Positions 1-6,937 of a stretch of DNA of 64,000 bases are shown piece by piece. Positions within the stretch are counted from its first letter, which is position 1. Every line of letters starts with the position of its first letter. The DNA lies in contig JBHIXX010000003.1 of NCBI GenBank assembly GCA_041984585.1, forward strand, positions 1 through 64,000, written 5' to 3'. The position numbers and the translations under genes are program-made. The DNA is from Pseudolysinimonas_A sp041984585. GTDB lineage: Bacteria > Actinomycetota > Actinomycetes > Actinomycetales > Microbacteriaceae. The notes beneath the pieces are model-generated. The model was not told the DNA's origin. It saw only the letters and a list, made by a program, of their open reading frames with translations, and ran no database searches.

Positions 1-1
1 G

Positions 2-160
2 ACCACGCCCTCCGGCCCGTCCGGCCGACCCCGCTTCCCCCGCGCCGAGCTCTGGGTCGTGCCCAACCCGTCGGGGCTCAACGCGCACGACACCGTCGCG
101 ACGCTCGGCGCCGCCTACGCCGAGCCCGCGCGGGCCGCGGGGGTGCTGCCGACGGGGTGA
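2..160 (+). CDS. mug: mismatch-specific (G/U) DNA glycosylase, C-terminal end only
   Basis: Only the last 52 codons are in the window; the gene enters from the left edge and stops with TGA at 158-160. The readable tail contains VVPNPSGLNAHDTVATLG, which matches the PNPSGLNAHY-type motif near the C terminus of the Mug/TDG uracil-DNA glycosylase family. Those enzymes remove U or T mispaired with G in base-excision repair. The assignment rests on this one motif plus its position near the end of the protein, because the catalytic N-terminal part lies outside the window. Confidence 0.75.
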   Translation, partial: TTPSGPSGRPRFPRAELWVVPNPSGLNAHDTVATLGAAYAEPARAAGVLPTG

Positions 161-243
161 TCGCATACCTGGCGGGTGCGTCCCGTCCGCGCGCCGCCCC
201 GCGCGCCGCGCGCGGGCCCGCGGGGGTGCGCGAGAATGCGGGG

Positions 244-726
244 ATGCCCCTGCCCCGCGTCATCCGACGTCCCGTCGCCTGGGTCTCGCGCACGGCGGTG
301 TTCCGTCGGGTCGGGCCCACGGTGATGCCGCCGTTCGAGCGGGTGATGACCCGCCTCACCGGCGGACGCGTGCAGGCGAGCGGGCTGCTGGTGCCGACCC
401 TGGTGCTGCACAGCGTCGGCGCGCGCAGCGGCATCGAGCGCGACACCACGCTGATGTACTGCCCGGAGGGCGAGCGGATGCTCATCACCGGCAGCAACTT
501 CGCCCGCGACGCGCATCCGGCCTGGACGGCGAACCTGCTCGCGGTGCCCGACGTCGCGGTGAGCGTCGGCGGGGAGCGGATCGCGGTGCGGGCGACGCTC
601 ATCGGCGATGACGAGCGCGAGCAGGTCTGGCGCGCGCTGGAGCGCAACTGGCCCGGCTATCGCGGCTACGAGCGCACCTCGGGGCGCACGCTGCGCATCT
701 TCCGCCTGGAGCGGCGGGAGTCGTAG
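244..726 (+). CDS. nitroreductase/deazaflavin (F420)-dependent oxidoreductase family protein
   Basis: This 160-residue protein resembles the Ddn-like split-barrel family of actinobacteria, which bind deazaflavin F420 and reduce nitro or quinone compounds. Visible family features are a basic N-terminal stretch, the core LVLHSVGARSGIERDTTLMY and the segment FARDAHPAWTANLLAVPDVAV. The latter corresponds to the N-P-x-W-x-x-N-L region typical of the family. The substrate cannot be told from sequence. I start at the ATG at 244 because the family N terminus begins just before this point; the same frame stays open upstream to 157, but that extension is low-complexity and arginine-rich. It follows the glycosylase gene by 83 bases and is convergent with the next gene. 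Confidence 0.82.
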   Translation: MPLPRVIRRPVAWVSRTAVFRRVGPTVMPPFERVMTRLTGGRVQASGLLVPTLVLHSVGARSGIERDTTLMYCPEGERMLITGSNFARDAHPAWTANLLAVPDVAVSVGGERIAVRATLIGDDEREQVWRALERNWPGYRGYERTSGRTLRIFRLERRES

Positions 727-735
727 CCCCGGTCG

Positions 736-1020
736 TCAGCCGGCGCGCAGCGCGGCGCGGTCGGGGTGGCGGTCGAACCACTCGGCGACGAACCAGCAGG
801 TGGGGATGATCGGCCCCGCCCCGCGCGCCTCCACGTCGTCGACCGCGAACTCCACGAGCTTCGCCGCGTGGCCCTTGCCGCGCCATTTCGGCACGGTCAC
901 CGTGTGGTGCATGACGGTGCCGCGGCCCTGGTCGGCGTACTCCAGCACGCTCACCGTCTCGCCGTCGACCCGCATGATGTAGCGGTGGGCGTCGGGCTCG
1001 TGGCTGATCTCGGTGGCCAT
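736..1020 (-). CDS. GNAT-family N-acetyltransferase (YjdJ-like short type)
   Basis: The 94-residue protein matches the short GCN5-related acetyltransferase type often annotated as YjdJ. It contains HTVTVPKWRGKGHAAKLV, the acetyl-CoA pyrophosphate-binding loop (R/Q-x-x-G-x-G/A) followed by a helix, and the C-terminal IPTCWFVAEWFDRHP typical of this subfamily. The acceptor substrate is unknown. A minus-strand TAGCCT at 1032-1027 lies exactly six bases before the ATG, so the mRNA is probably leaderless. Three TCTTGAG repeats lie further upstream, at 1066-1106. It is convergent with the reductase gene, with only nine bases between the stops. Confidence 0.85.
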   Translation of the reverse strand: MATEISHEPDAHRYIMRVDGETVSVLEYADQGRGTVMHHTVTVPKWRGKGHAAKLVEFAVDDVEARGAGPIIPTCWFVAEWFDRHPDRAALRAG

Positions 1021-1065
1021 GCCCTCAGGCTACGGGGCGGCCGACCATGACGCCGGGTACCCGGA

Positions 1066-1106
1066 TCTTGAGCCAATCTTGAGGGTTCGCCGGTGGGCTT
1101 CTTGAG
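1066..1106. promoter_or_regulatory. three TCTTGAG direct repeats (candidate operator)
   Basis: TCTTGAG occurs at 1066-1072, 1077-1083 and 1100-1106, so the spacings are 11 and 23 bases, about one and two helical turns. The group lies 46-86 bases upstream of the minus-strand acetyltransferase gene and far from the leaderless promoter of the glutathione peroxidase gene. Direct repeats 11 bp apart are typical of OmpR/PhoB-type response regulators, but no such regulator is encoded nearby and the binding protein is unknown. Confidence 0.4.
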
Positions 1107-1109
1107 GTC

Positions 1110-1365
1110 GTTACGGCAGAGTGAATCCCGGTTGAACCGCATCCCCCCACGCGATTCGACCGAACCGGAGCGGACACCCCCCACCGAGCACCCACTCGGA
1201 GCGCCGCGCCGATGGAGTGAGGGGGCCGCGTCCCCACATAACCCGGCCCCCTCCTCATCCGGACTTCGACCCGGTGCCGACCCGACGGCGCCGGGTCGAC
1301 GGCTTTCCGGCGCCCGCGTCGCTGCGCGAGGATCGGGGCTCCGGCGCCCACCTCCGACGCCGACG
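1110..1365. other. gene-free segment with strong hairpins
   Basis: Between the acetyltransferase and glutathione peroxidase genes, 1021-1377 holds no credible gene. Two strong inverted repeats are visible: a 10-bp perfect stem 1219-1228/1244-1253 with a 15-base loop, and an 8-bp perfect stem 1267-1274/1291-1298. Because the next gene starts from a -10 only six bases before its ATG, this is not a simple 5' UTR. A small RNA or terminators are possible, but nothing shows that the segment is transcribed. Confidence 0.35.
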
Positions 1366-1371
1366 TAGTCT
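1366..1371 (+). promoter_or_regulatory. -10 element TAGTCT of glutathione peroxidase gene
   Basis: TAGTCT fits the actinobacterial -10 consensus TANNNT and ends six bases before the ATG at 1378. Transcription would therefore begin at or next to the start codon (leaderless). No ribosome binding site is present between them. Confidence 0.6.
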
Positions 1372-1377
1372 GGCCGT

Positions 1378-1872
1378 ATGGGCCTGCGCGACATCCCGTT
1401 CACGACGATCGACGGCGAGACCACCTCGCTCGCCGACTACGCCGACGAGACCGTGCTGGTGGTGAACGTCGCCTCGAAGTGCGGCCTCACCCCGCAGTAC
1501 GAGCAGCTCGAGCAGCTGCAGCGCGAGTACGGCGAGCGCGGGTTCACCGTGCTCGGCTTCCCGTGCAACCAGTTCCTCGGGCAGGAACCCGGATCCGAGG
1601 AGCAGATCAAGGAGTTCTGCTCGACCACCTACGGGGTCACCTTCCCGCTGATGGAGAAGACCCGGGTCAACGGCGTGCGCAAGCACCCGCTCTACGCGTC
1701 GCTCACCAAGGTGCCGGATGCCGGCGGCCACACCGGCAAGATCCGCTGGAACTTCGAGAAGTTCGTCATCGCCCCCGACGGCACCGTCACCCGGTTCTCG
1801 CCGAAGACGAAGCCCGACGCCCCCGAAGTGGTCGCCGCGATCGAGGCCGGGATCGCCTCCGCCGCCTCCTGA
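1378..1872 (+). CDS. glutathione peroxidase family (thiol peroxidase)
   Basis: The 164-residue protein carries all signatures of the GPx/BsaA family: the peroxidatic cysteine in NVASKCGLTPQY, GFPCNQFLGQEPG with the second conserved cysteine, and WNFEKFVI with the catalytic Trp and Asn. It reduces hydrogen peroxide or organic hydroperoxides. In bacteria, cysteine-type members normally use thioredoxin or low-molecular-weight thiols rather than glutathione, and the active-site residue here is an ordinary Cys codon, not selenocysteine. Length is normal for a monomeric bacterial member. It begins at an ATG directly after a TAGTCT box and is convergent with the S4-domain gene, eight bases apart. 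Confidence 0.95.
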   Translation: MGLRDIPFTTIDGETTSLADYADETVLVVNVASKCGLTPQYEQLEQLQREYGERGFTVLGFPCNQFLGQEPGSEEQIKEFCSTTYGVTFPLMEKTRVNGVRKHPLYASLTKVPDAGGHTGKIRWNFEKFVIAPDGTVTRFSPKTKPDAPEVVAAIEAGIASAAS

Positions 1873-1879
1873 CGCCCGC

Positions 1880-2242
1880 TCAGTCGCCGCGGCGCAGGCG
1901 CTCGATCGCGCGCCGGTCGCGCTTCGTCGGCCGACCCGCCCCGCGGTCGCGGGCGGCCACCACGACCCGCTCCTCGCGCGGCGGCGGCGGGGGAGTGCGG
2001 TCCTCATAGGCGGCCGCGGCGAGCGGTGCGCCGACGCGCTTCACGAGCAGCTCGCGCACCACGACGATGCGGGCGCCGGCATCGGTGAGCACGCGCACCT
2101 CGTCGCCCGGACGCACCGGCTGGGCCGGCTTCGCGCGCTCGCCGTTGATGCGCACGTGGCCGGCCTTGCACAGCGCGGTTCCGACCGAGCGGCTCTTGGC
2201 GAGGCGCACGGCCCAGATCCAGACGTCGACGCGGGCGGGCAT
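1880..2242 (-). CDS. RNA-binding S4 domain protein (Hsp15-like)
   Basis: The N-terminal part (VDVWIWAVRLAKSRSVGTALCKAGHVRING) is an S4 RNA-binding domain like that of Hsp15/YrfH, which binds stalled 50S subunits carrying nascent chains. After the S4 fold (about residues 4-65) comes a basic tail rich in Arg and Pro, usual in actinobacterial members. The protein has 120 residues. A GGGAGG directly precedes the ATG, and a near-consensus CACACT lies just upstream. Its ribosome-recycling role is inferred from the family. Confidence 0.85.
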   Translation of the reverse strand: MPARVDVWIWAVRLAKSRSVGTALCKAGHVRINGERAKPAQPVRPGDEVRVLTDAGARIVVVRELLVKRVGAPLAAAAYEDRTPPPPPREERVVVAARDRGAGRPTKRDRRAIERLRRGD

Positions 2243-2301
2243 CCTCCCAGTGTGCCCACTCCGCGGCGGATGCGGTCGACGCCTCCGCCTACAGTGAGGG
2301 G

Positions 2302-2799
2302 GTGACCCGAGCCAGCCACGACCCGACGGCCCGCCGCCCGCGCGGACCGGAGGACGTCTGGGTGGAGGGTCCGCGGGGCCGCTACTGGGGCGCCTTCGGT
2401 GCGGCCGGCCTGCTGCTGGTGCACCCCGCCGCCGGGGTGCTGCTGCAGCTGCGGGCCGAGTGGAGCCACCTCGGCGGCACGTGGGGCCTGCCCGGCGGCG
2501 CGCGCAAGTCGGGCGAGTCGGCCGCCGAGGCCGCCATCCGCGAGGCCGACGAGGAGGCGGGGGTTCCCCCCGAGCTCGTCGGCGTCTTCGGCGAGAGCGT
2601 GCTCGACCTCGGCTACTGGAGCTACACCACGGTGCTCGCCGTGGCCGACGAGCAGTTCGAGCCGGTCATCGGCGACGCGGAGAGCGTCGCGCTGGAGTGG
2701 GTGCCGCTCGACGACGTCGCGGCTCGCCCGCTGCATCCGGGGTTCGCCGCCGGATGGCCGGAGCTGCGCTCACGCGTCGACGGCCACCTGGCCGACTGA
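2302..2799 (+). CDS. NUDIX hydrolase
   Basis: The 165-residue protein contains a complete Nudix box in GGARKSGESAAEAAIREADEEAG (G-x5-E-x7-R-E-x2-E-E-x-G), which binds Mg2+ and cleaves nucleoside diphosphates linked to another moiety. The substrate is not evident. It begins with GTG at 2302, six bases after a TACAGT (2290-2295), again a leaderless arrangement. Its 3' end overlaps the 3' end of the convergent repeat-protein gene by 30 bases (2770-2799), so the last ten codons of each are antisense to one another. Confidence 0.92.
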   Translation: MTRASHDPTARRPRGPEDVWVEGPRGRYWGAFGAAGLLLVHPAAGVLLQLRAEWSHLGGTWGLPGGARKSGESAAEAAIREADEEAGVPPELVGVFGESVLDLGYWSYTTVLAVADEQFEPVIGDAESVALEWVPLDDVAARPLHPGFAAGWPELRSRVDGHLAD

Positions 2800-3279
2800 C
2801 GCCGCGTCGAACGGCGCTGCCCCGGGGGTCGCGGCGTCCTCCGCCGCGAGCGAGGACTTCCAGGCGACCAGCGCCCGCACCGTGTCGCTCGGGTCGTCCG
2901 CGAGCTCGGTCATCACGTCGTCGGGCACGAAGTAGTTCACCGCCACCCAGCCGCGCACCGTCTCGGTCTCGTCGTGCGCGAGCTCGCGCAGCAGGTCGCA
3001 CGGCGTCGTCTCGTTGCGCGCCACCCAGGCCCGCACCCCGGCGTCGGGGTCGCGCGCGAGCTTCTCCCGCAGGTCGAGGGGGGCGTGGTAGCTGCTCGCC
3101 ACGCTCTCCCGGATCTTCGGGTCGGCGTTCTGGGCGAGCAGCCGCAGGCGCCGGATCTTGCTCTCGGTCACCGCGGGAGCCGGATGCAGCGCCGCGGCCT
3201 CCTCGGCGGTCAGCATCGCGGGTGCGGAGCGGGCCATCGCCGCGCGCTGCGCGGGGGTGTTGAACCGGATGCACGACAT
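2770..3279 (-). CDS. hypothetical protein with leucine-rich-variant/HEAT-like repeats
   Basis: The 169-residue protein starts at MSCIRFN and contains at least four units of roughly 22-24 residues. Each includes a pattern like LAHDETETVRGWVAVN or LARDPDAGVRAWVARN, typical of leucine-rich-repeat-variant (LRV) or HEAT-type alpha solenoids. Such proteins usually mediate protein-protein contacts; no enzymatic motif is visible. Cysteines are few, so the Fe-S cluster of classic LRV proteins is not evident. The ATG lies six bases after a minus-strand TACCGT (3291-3286), so it is probably leaderless. The C terminus overlaps the NUDIX gene antisense. Confidence 0.72.
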   Translation of the reverse strand: MSCIRFNTPAQRAAMARSAPAMLTAEEAAALHPAPAVTESKIRRLRLLAQNADPKIRESVASSYHAPLDLREKLARDPDAGVRAWVARNETTPCDLLRELAHDETETVRGWVAVNYFVPDDVMTELADDPSDTVRALVAWKSSLAAEDAATPGAAPFDAASVGQVAVDA

Positions 3280-3356
3280 GCCGCCACGGTAGCTCCGCGA
3301 TGCCCGGGTCGCGCCGAGGCGCCGGGCGTGGCGCGCGCGGAGGGGGTGCCGACGAC

Positions 3357-3396
3357 GTGAGGCAGTGGCCGCGTGAGGCGGTGGCGGCGTCAGGCG
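3357..3396. repeat. 16-bp tandem repeat spanning the DUF1295 stop codon
   Basis: Two near-identical 16-base units, at 3357-3372 and 3373-3388 (two mismatches), are followed by the first eight bases of a third that contains the stop codon (3390-3392) of the minus-strand DUF1295 gene. The gene end and the bases after it have evidently been duplicated in tandem. Confidence 0.7.
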
Positions 3397-4199
3397 CGCG
3401 CGGTGCGGCGCGAGGGGAGCGGCACGATCGGCGACGTCGTGCGCTGGTACTCGGCGTACTCCGGGTACTTCGAGCGCGTGATGCTCTCGGTGAAGATCGT
3501 CGATCCGATGAACAGCACCGTGAGCAGGAGAGCCCCGACCGCCGTCCACTGCCAGGGCGAGCCGGCGGCCGAGATGGCGAAGATCACGAGGATCCACCAC
3601 TGCGCCTGCTCGAAGAAGAAGTTCGGGTGCCGCGAGAACCGCCACAGCCCCGATCGCAGGAAGCCCTCCGGCGCCTGGCCGGCATCCGCCGCCGCCTTCT
3701 TCGCCCGGTGGAAGTCCCACTGCTGCTGGTCGGCGACCGTCTCGCCGATCAGGGCGCCGAGGAAGAGCACGGCGGCCAGGATGTCGAGCCCGCCGAACGG
3801 GGTGCCGCGGTTCTCGTAGGCGGTCAGCGCGGGCAGCGTGATGAGCACGAGCAGCGCGTTCTGGTAGAGCACGATGAAGAACAGGTTGAACAGCTGGAAG
3901 GCCCAGGCCGGCATCCGTCCGCGCAGGATCGCCCAGCGGTAGTCCTCCATGCCGGTGTAGCCGCCCTTGCGGGCGAAGTTGAAGGTCAGCCGCGCGCCCC
4001 ACAGAGTGACGAGCACCGCCATGACGTCGAGCCGCACATCCTGAAGCCCCGCGGCGGCGGCGAAGATCCAGACGTAGACCGCGGGCACGATCGACCAGAG
4101 GCGGTCGACCCACGAGGTCTCCTTGGTGATGAGCGAGGCGACCCAGCAGAACGCGGAGACGGCCCCGGCCACGGCGACGACGACGAGCAGCGGATGCAT
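3390..4199 (-). CDS. DUF1295 integral membrane protein (steroid 5-alpha-reductase-like fold)
   Basis: This 269-residue membrane protein has about six to seven hydrophobic segments and the C-terminal signature GLWRFSRHPNFFFEQAQWW followed by FTESITRSKYPEYAEYQRTTSP. That is the hallmark of the DUF1295/isoprenylcysteine methyltransferase-steroid reductase superfamily (R-H-P-N-F-x-x-E and a late Y-x-x-Y-x-x-x-T). Characterised relatives reduce or methylate lipids, but the substrate of the bacterial DUF1295 group is generally unknown. It starts at an ATG seven bases after a minus-strand TAGGCT (4212-4207). The stop codon lies inside a tandem repeat. Confidence 0.85.
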   Translation of the reverse strand: MHPLLVVVAVAGAVSAFCWVASLITKETSWVDRLWSIVPAVYVWIFAAAAGLQDVRLDVMAVLVTLWGARLTFNFARKGGYTGMEDYRWAILRGRMPAWAFQLFNLFFIVLYQNALLVLITLPALTAYENRGTPFGGLDILAAVLFLGALIGETVADQQQWDFHRAKKAAADAGQAPEGFLRSGLWRFSRHPNFFFEQAQWWILVIFAISAAGSPWQWTAVGALLLTVLFIGSTIFTESITRSKYPEYAEYQRTTSPIVPLPSRRTARA

Positions 4200-4278
4200 G
4201 CGGGCGAGCCTAGCCGCGCGCCGGGGCCGCCCTCGACGCGCGCCGGCCGCTCGCTAGGATGGCGACGAGGAGGGACGC

Positions 4279-4893
4279 GTGGAGACGGTGAGTTCCCGGA
4301 TCTTCACGATCCCGAACGTGCTGTCGATGATCCGACTCGCGTTCATCCCGGTCTACTTCGTGCTGCTGCTGACCGGCGAGTACGGCTGGGCGCTCGTCGT
4401 CGTCGCCGGCTCGGCGATCACCGACTGGGTCGACGGGTTCATCGCGCGCCGCTTCCACCAGGTGAGCCGCCTGGGCAAGATCCTCGACCCGGCGGCCGAC
4501 CGGCTGTTCATCCTCACCACCCTGCTCGGCCTCGCCGGGGTCGGGATCGTCCCGTGGTGGCTGGTCGCCCTCATCGTCGGGCGCGACCTGCTGCTGGTGC
4601 TGCTCGGCGTCGTGCTCGCCAACTTCGGCCACGGACCGCTGCCCGTGCACCAGCTCGGCAAGATGGGCACCTTCGCGATCCTGTTCGCGCTGCCGGTGCT
4701 GCTGCTCGGCGCGGCGGTGCCGGTCGCCGCGCCCGTCTCCGACCCGATCGGCTGGGCGCTCATGCTGTGGGGCGTGTTCCTCTACTGGTGGGCCGGCGCG
4801 CTCTACCTGGTGCAGGCGATCGGCCTCATCCGCGCGATCGTGCCCGGGCAGGGGGATGCGGTCGCGAGCGCATCCGATACCCTGGACCGCTAG
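4279..4893 (+). CDS. pgsA: CDP-alcohol phosphatidyltransferase (phosphatidylglycerophosphate/cardiolipin synthase type)
   Basis: The catalytic motif D-x2-D-G-x2-A-R-x8-G-x3-D-x3-D is complete in DWVDGFIARRF...GKILDPAADR, and the 204-residue protein has the expected six or so membrane helices. Family members transfer a phosphatidyl group from CDP-diacylglycerol to glycerol-3-phosphate or another alcohol at the membrane. It begins with GTG at 4279, preceded by GAGGAGGG, with a TAGGAT at 4255-4260. It sits before the FHA and MerR genes, as the mycobacterial pgsA2 gene lies near garA, which favours the PgsA2-like group. Whether the product is phosphatidylglycerol phosphate or cardiolipin is not decidable here. 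Confidence 0.88.
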   Translation: METVSSRIFTIPNVLSMIRLAFIPVYFVLLLTGEYGWALVVVAGSAITDWVDGFIARRFHQVSRLGKILDPAADRLFILTTLLGLAGVGIVPWWLVALIVGRDLLLVLLGVVLANFGHGPLPVHQLGKMGTFAILFALPVLLLGAAVPVAAPVSDPIGWALMLWGVFLYWWAGALYLVQAIGLIRAIVPGQGDAVASASDTLDR

Positions 4894-4904
4894 GGAGGTC
4901 CGGG

Positions 4905-5378
4905 ATGATCGACGCCGCCGACGAGCGGGACGGGATGTCGGAGGGGGCGGAGCCCTCCAACGACACCACGGCCCATTTCGCCGACGACTTCGTGGCGAAG
5001 CTCGCCGCGATGGAGGCCGGCATCTCGCCCGAGGAGCAGGAGGCGATCACCGCCCTGCCCAGCGGGTCGGCTCTGCTCGTCGTGCGACGCGGCCCCAACG
5101 TCGGGGCGCGCTTCCTGCTCGACGCCGATCACACCGTGGCGGGCCGTCACCCCGACGCCGACATCTTCCTCGACGACGTCACCGTGTCGCGCCAGCACGC
5201 GGAGTTCACCCGCGTCGGCACCGCGTTCCAGGTCAAGGACCTCGGATCGATGAACGGCACCTACTACGACGGCGTCCGCATCGAGTCCGCCCTCTTGAGC
5301 GACGGAGCCGAGGTGCAGGTGGGCAAGTACCGTCTGACGTTCTACGCGTCCCGAGCAGACCTGCCGTCGGCGCGCTGA
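4905..5378 (+). CDS. garA: FHA-domain protein, GarA/OdhI type
   Basis: The C-terminal two thirds form an FHA domain with VAGRHPDADIFLDDVTVSRQHAEF and LGSMNGTYYDG, the conserved phosphothreonine-binding loops. The N-terminal tail holds NDTTAHFADDF with adjacent threonines at residues 21-22, matching the ETT-type motif of GarA/OdhI. In those proteins the motif is phosphorylated by Ser/Thr kinases and then bound by the protein's own FHA domain, switching its inhibition of 2-oxoglutarate dehydrogenase. Length (157) is normal. An ATG at 4905 follows GGAGG at 4894-4898. It lies immediately before the FtsR-type gene (TGATG overlap), the arrangement seen in mycobacteria and corynebacteria. Confidence 0.9.
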   Translation: MIDAADERDGMSEGAEPSNDTTAHFADDFVAKLAAMEAGISPEEQEAITALPSGSALLVVRRGPNVGARFLLDADHTVAGRHPDADIFLDDVTVSRQHAEFTRVGTAFQVKDLGSMNGTYYDGVRIESALLSDGAEVQVGKYRLTFYASRADLPSAR

Positions 5379-6073
5379 TGCCGGGCGCCGCGTCTCCGGC
5401 CCGCGCGCCGGGTGGTTCCCAGCTCCTCAGCATCGGCCAGGTGCTCGCCCGGCTCAGCCCCGAGTTCCCCGACCTGTCTCCGTCGAAGCTGCGCTTCCTC
5501 GAGGAGCGTCGGCTGATCTCACCGCAGCGCACCGAGTCGGGCTACCGCAAGTTCTCGCCGGCCGACGTCGAGCGGGTGCGTCTCGTGCTCTCGATGCAGC
5601 GCGACTACTACCTGCCGCTCAAGGTCATCCGCTCCTATCTCGACGATCTCGACGCCGGTCGCGACCCGGTGCTGCCCGGCGGCGCCCAGGTGACCGCGCC
5701 GTCGATGCTGCCGACCGGGCGCCGGTTCACCCGCGACGAGCTCATCCGCGAGGCCGGCGCCAACGCGATGCTGCTCACCGACGCGATCGGCGCCTCGCTG
5801 ATCGTGGCGGCCGACAGCTACGGCGAAGACGCGGTGTCGGTGCTGAAGGCGCTCGTCGAGCTGCAGCGGTCGGGCATCGAGCCCCGGCACCTCCGCGGCT
5901 ACCGCGCCGCCGCCGAGCGCGAGCTGGGGCTGATCGAGAGCGCGCTGTCGCCGGTGGCGCGCCGCAAGGACGCCGCCAGCCAGGCGAAGGTGGCGGAGCT
6001 CGCGCGCGAGATCGCCGGGCAGCTCGAGATCGTGCGCGCGAGCCTCATCCGGGGCGCGCTCACCCGGCTCTGA
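5378..6073 (+). CDS. ftsR: MerR-family transcriptional regulator, FtsR type
   Basis: The 231-residue regulator has an N-terminal winged helix (SIGQVLARLSPEFPDLSPSKLRFLEERRLISPQRTESGYRKFSPADVERV) of the MerR family and a long C-terminal part without metal-binding cysteines. Position directly after garA and overall shape match Rv1828 and corynebacterial FtsR, the latter known as an activator of ftsZ. The ATG overlaps the last base of the FHA stop codon (TGATG), so translation is coupled. A probable target operator lies upstream of ftsZ at 38208-38226, and a similar one before the next merR gene. Confidence 0.88.
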   Translation: MPGAASPARAPGGSQLLSIGQVLARLSPEFPDLSPSKLRFLEERRLISPQRTESGYRKFSPADVERVRLVLSMQRDYYLPLKVIRSYLDDLDAGRDPVLPGGAQVTAPSMLPTGRRFTRDELIREAGANAMLLTDAIGASLIVAADSYGEDAVSVLKALVELQRSGIEPRHLRGYRAAAERELGLIESALSPVARRKDAASQAKVAELAREIAGQLEIVRASLIRGALTRL

Positions 6074-6164
6074 CGGTCCGGCGTCGGGCGCACCGACCCG
6101 CCGCCGACGGCGAAATCGCCGCGCGACACGCCCGGATGTCGTTGTCGCCCGGCCGGGGCACGGG

Positions 6165-6170
6165 TACCGT
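6165..6170 (+). promoter_or_regulatory. candidate -10 TACCGT upstream of second merR gene
   Basis: TACCGT fits TANNNT and lies about 95 bases before the ATG at 6267. The inverted-repeat operator at 6192-6210 follows it by roughly two helical turns. A TACCGT also precedes the similar operator upstream of ftsZ (38168-38173). Confidence 0.4.
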
Positions 6171-6191
6171 GAACGTGCGAAGGGGATTGAC

Positions 6192-6210
6192 CTTCAACCT
6201 CAACTTGAAC
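6192..6210 (+). promoter_or_regulatory. MerR-type operator (three half-sites) upstream of second merR gene
   Basis: CTTCAACCTCAACTTGAAC consists of two TCAAC-type half-sites and an opposing TTGAAC, so its right part is an imperfect inverted repeat. Read on the opposite strand it matches 16 of 19 bases of the sequence upstream of ftsZ at 38208-38226, and 12 bases (6200-6211 and 38210-38221) are identical on the same strand. It is probably bound by the FtsR-type regulator, by the gene's own MerR product, or by both. Confidence 0.6.
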
Positions 6211-6266
6211 TCCAGAGTCGCGTCGCGCGCATCCCGCGGCACGTGCACTCCGGGAAGGGGACGGCG

Positions 6267-6818
6267 ATGGCCGAAGTGACGCGGAGCGAGGACCGTTACG
6301 ACCTCGGGCTCCTGTTCACCGACGGTCTGCCCGACCTCGACGACTCGGCCGGCTACCGGGGCACCGTCGCCGCCCGCGCCGCCGGCATCAGCTACCGCCA
6401 GCTCGACTACTGGGCCCGCACCGAACTGGTCGAGCCCACCGTGCGCGGCGCCGCCGGGTCCGGCTCGCAGCGCCTCTACGGCTTCCGCGACATCCTCGTG
6501 CTCAAGCTGGTGAAGCGACTGCTCGACACCGGCATCTCGCTGCAGCAGATCCGCGTCGCCGTCGACCAGCTCCGTCAGTCGGGCATCAACGAGCTCGCGC
6601 AGATCACCCTGATGAGCGACGGCGCCAGCGTCTACCTGTGCACCAGCGACGACGAGGTCATCGACCTCGTGCGCCAGGGGCAGGGCGTCTTCGGCATCGC
6701 CGTCGGAAAGGTGCTGCGCGAGGTCGAGTCGAACCTCGTCGACTTCGAGCGCTCGCCCGCCGAGGACCCCGCCGACGAGCTCGCCGCGCGCCGCGCGGCC
6801 AAGGCCGCCGCGTCCTGA
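6267..6818 (+). CDS. MerR-family transcriptional regulator (Rv1830-like)
   Basis: This 183-residue protein contains a MerR DNA-binding helix-turn-helix (RAAGISYRQLDYWARTELVEPTV...RLYGFRDILVLKLVKRLLDTGISLQQIR) followed by a C-terminal region with IYLC/VYLC-type beta segments. It corresponds to the second merR gene that follows garA-ftsR in mycobacteria (Rv1830 group). In those genomes a DUF151-type gene lies between the two regulators; here there is none. I start at the ATG at 6267 because family similarity begins there; an in-frame start at 6243 would add eight unlike residues. The leader holds an inverted-repeat operator. Confidence 0.86.
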   Translation: MAEVTRSEDRYDLGLLFTDGLPDLDDSAGYRGTVAARAAGISYRQLDYWARTELVEPTVRGAAGSGSQRLYGFRDILVLKLVKRLLDTGISLQQIRVAVDQLRQSGINELAQITLMSDGASVYLCTSDDEVIDLVRQGQGVFGIAVGKVLREVESNLVDFERSPAEDPADELAARRAAKAAAS

Positions 6819-6867
6819 TCCTCGTCCCGAGTGCGCGTCGTCAGCGACGCGCGCGGACGGAATCGAA

Positions 6868-6898
6868 CGAGCGCGTGTCACACGGTGACGCTCGCTCG
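6868..6898. terminator. hairpin between convergent merR and parA-like genes
   Basis: An outer stem CGAGCG (6868-6873) pairs with CGCTCG (6893-6898), and an inner stem GTCAC/GTGAC (6877-6881/6885-6889) closes on a three-base loop. There is no T-tract. Its place between two converging gene ends suggests a bidirectional terminator. Confidence 0.4.
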
Positions 6899-6900
6899 GG

Positions 6901-6937
6901 GGATGAAGCGGCTCAGCGGCGGATGAAGCTGCTCAGG
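6901..6937. repeat. 16-bp direct repeat (period 20) at parA-like gene stop
   Basis: GGATGAAGCGGCTCAG at 6901-6916 recurs as GGATGAAGCTGCTCAG at 6921-6936 with one mismatch. The second copy contains the stop codon (6933-6935) of the minus-strand ATPase gene. It is another stop-codon-spanning duplication. Confidence 0.65.
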
